Below, in pieces: positions 7,165 through 8,248 of a stretch of 8,248 bases of DNA (position 1 is its first letter; the number at the start of each line of letters is the position of its first letter). A program made the translations under genes and the position numbers. The notes under the pieces were generated by a model. That model was not told where the DNA came from, did not search any database, and was given only the letters and a program-made list of their open reading frames with translations. Origin of the DNA: CAZEVY01 sp964515555 (GTDB taxonomy: Bacteria > Acidobacteriota > Terriglobia > Bryobacterales > Bryobacteraceae); NCBI GenBank assembly GCA_964515555.1, contig CAZEVY010000154.1:1-8248 (forward strand), read 5' to 3'.

Positions 7165-8248
7165 ATGCGTTGCGTCACGCTTCTGATGTTGTGCGCCGGC
7201 GCCGCCCCCGCCGCCGACTGCTACCTGTTCACCTCGTTTCGCGGCAACGGGGAAACGGGCGTGTATCTCGCCGCGAGCTGCGACGGCTACAAGTGGGAGC
7301 CGCTGAACGAGAATCGGCCCTGGCTCAAACCGCAGCACGACGGCATGCTCATGCGCGATCCCTTCCTGGTGCGCGGCCCCGATGGAGTGTGGCATCTGCT
7401 CTGGACCTGGGGCTGGTATCGCGACGACGCCGGACTGCGCATCGGCCACTCGACCTCGCGCGACTTGCTGGCATGGTCGTCGCAGGAGGCGATTCCGATT
7501 CTCACCGGCGTCCCGGAAGCGCGCAACGCCTGGGCGCCCGAGATGCACTGGGACTCGAAGCGCGGCGAGTGGCTCATTTATTGGGCGACCACCGTCACTG
7601 GACGCTACCCGGAATCCGACGCCGCGGGTGAGCGCGGCCTCAACCACCGCATTTATTCGACCACGACGCGCGATTTCAAGGAATTTGCCGCGGCCCGGGT
7701 TTTTTTCGATCCCGGGTATTCGGTGATCGACGCAACGCTCCTCGATGTGGACGGGAAGATCGTGATGATCGTCAAGGACGAGCGCCGCAACCCGGTACAT
7801 AAGAATTTGCGGCTGGCTTTCGCCGACGAGCCCGGCGGCCCATACCGGGGCGTCACCGAGCCGTTCACCGGAAGTTGGGTGGAAGGACCTTCGGCGATTC
7901 GGATCGGCGAGTACTGGCTCGTCTACTTCGACCATTACACGGCGCCGCGGCATTACGGCGCGATGCGCTCTCGCGACCTCAAGCAGTGGGGGGACGTGAC
8001 GGATCGCCTCAGCTTCCCGCCCGACCATCGCCACGGGACCGTCGTGGCCAGTGAGGGACCTCAGTTGGTCTGCCTCTCGGCCCGCAGCGAGGGCGCCCTG
8101 CGCGACCTCGTGGCCCGCTATCAGACTCTGGCAGCCCCCCTGCCGGAAATCTCCTACGCCAGCCTGATGCGCCGCACCCACCATCCCTACCGCACGGCCG
8201 TGGCGCTGCTGGACGCCCTGAAGGACGTGAAACCCTCCAAGGCCGGTA
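7165..8248 (+). CDS. Glycoside hydrolase family 43-like exported protein, with a foreign polyketide-synthase-like tail
   Basis: The ATG is 8 bases after the acylase stop. A Sec signal (residues 1-17, ending APA) is followed by a five-bladed-propeller glycosidase of the GH43 type. The three family acidic residues are visible: D65 in MRDPF (general base), D189 in VIDATL (pKa modulator) and E240 in WVEGPS (general acid). NAWAPEMHWD (121-130) and YGAMRSRDLKQW (264-275) also match. Known members act on arabinose- or xylose-containing glycans; the exact specificity is not clear here. The GH43 domain runs to about RHGTV (289-293), where relatives normally end within about 10-15 residues. Here the frame continues open to the window edge, and residues from about 295 resemble a polyketide synthase linker. 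The weak GGAG at 7147-7150 is 14 bases before the ATG, too far to be a good ribosome site. The GH43 part is confident; the natural end of this gene is not in the window. Confidence 0.9.
   Translation, partial: MRCVTLLMLCAGAAPAADCYLFTSFRGNGETGVYLAASCDGYKWEPLNENRPWLKPQHDGMLMRDPFLVRGPDGVWHLLWTWGWYRDDAGLRIGHSTSRDLLAWSSQEAIPILTGVPEARNAWAPEMHWDSKRGEWLIYWATTVTGRYPESDAAGERGLNHRIYSTTTRDFKEFAAARVFFDPGYSVIDATLLDVDGKIVMIVKDERRNPVHKNLRLAFADEPGGPYRGVTEPFTGSWVEGPSAIRIGEYWLVYFDHYTAPRHYGAMRSRDLKQWGDVTDRLSFPPDHRHGTVVASEGPQLVCLSARSEGALRDLVARYQTLAAPLPEISYASLMRRTHHPYRTAVALLDALKDVKPSKAG
8047..8248 (+). other. Polyketide synthase KS-AT linker-like segment, in frame with GH43, open at window edge
   Basis: The last 67 or so codons read EGPQLVCLSARSEGALRD (residues 297-314), then VARYQTL and ISYASLMRRTHHPYRTAVAL. 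This fits the linker after the ketosynthase in modular type I polyketide synthases, which typically shows LSARS..AL, then a CYT..RR..H..R.AVV pattern leading into the acyltransferase. The ketosynthase itself, with its GTNAHV ending, is absent. CpG density drops: I count about 19 CpG in the last ~199 bases, against 11 in the 60 bases from 7921 and 7 in the 60 from 7981. That change is suggestive but weak. The segment is either misjoined or the product of recombination. Confidence 0.75.

Noticed and set aside
7165..7221. Possible lipoprotein signal in the GH43 N-terminus (cysteines at residues 10 and 19)
   Set aside because: Neither LLMLC nor PAADC fits the usual lipobox, while APA at residues 14-16 gives a good signal peptidase I site.
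7694..7716. CCCGGG inverted repeat around a seven-T run, resembling a terminator
   Set aside because: The T run is in the loop rather than after the stem, the stem is only six pairs, and it lies inside GH43 coding sequence (VFFDPG), which stays in frame through it.
6745..8184. A 479-codon open frame on the minus strand spanning the end of the acylase and most of GH43
   Set aside because: It crosses two well-supported plus-strand genes and shows no family motifs, so it is a composition artefact.

Overview
The window is GC-rich and CpG-rich and carries five protein genes and one 100-base assembly gap. No rRNA, tRNA, CRISPR array or insertion sequence was seen. The gene mix suggests an uncultured soil-type Acidobacteriota of the Bryobacterales/Solibacter kind: a planctomycete-type cytochrome (PSCyt1/PSCyt2/PSD1) paired with a DUF1501 protein, a Tat-exported sugar-phosphate-isomerase-like TIM barrel, an S45 acylase and a family 43 glycosidase. 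Planctomycetota and Verrucomicrobiota share several of these families, so the assignment is probable rather than proven. Cut genes at both ends and the run of exactly 100 Ns point to a draft, probably metagenomic, scaffold.

Layout. Positions 1-1242 (minus) hold a DUF1501 protein whose C-terminus runs off the left edge. Positions 1239-4226 (minus) hold its partner, a 995-residue exported c-type cytochrome protein with a LamG-like insert; the two overlap by four bases (ATGA). A 49-bp divergent spacer (4227-4275) follows. On the plus strand come a Tat-exported TIM-barrel sugar isomerase/epimerase (4276-4972, interrupted by the Ns), a penicillin-acylase family N-terminal-nucleophile hydrolase (4985-7156) and a GH43 glycosidase (7165 onward). 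The three are 12 and 8 bases apart and look like one operon.

How the genes may work together. All five products carry an N-terminal export signal or anchor (two Tat, two Sec-like, one membrane anchor). The locus therefore reads as a periplasmic or cell-surface module for breaking down and transforming glycans or acylated sugars. The divergent arrangement around a very short spacer suggests shared control. Both divergent genes have a -10-like hexamer exactly six bases before the start codon and no Shine-Dalgarno, as expected for leaderless transcripts.

The oddest feature is the right end. The GH43 frame runs without a stop into about 200 bases that read as the linker between the ketosynthase and acyltransferase domains of a modular polyketide synthase. 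This is either an assembly chimera or a real recombination junction, and it should be resolved before the right end is used. I found no convincing new defence or mobile system. The best candidates for undescribed biology are the cytochrome/DUF1501 pair and the all-exported sugar operon facing it.
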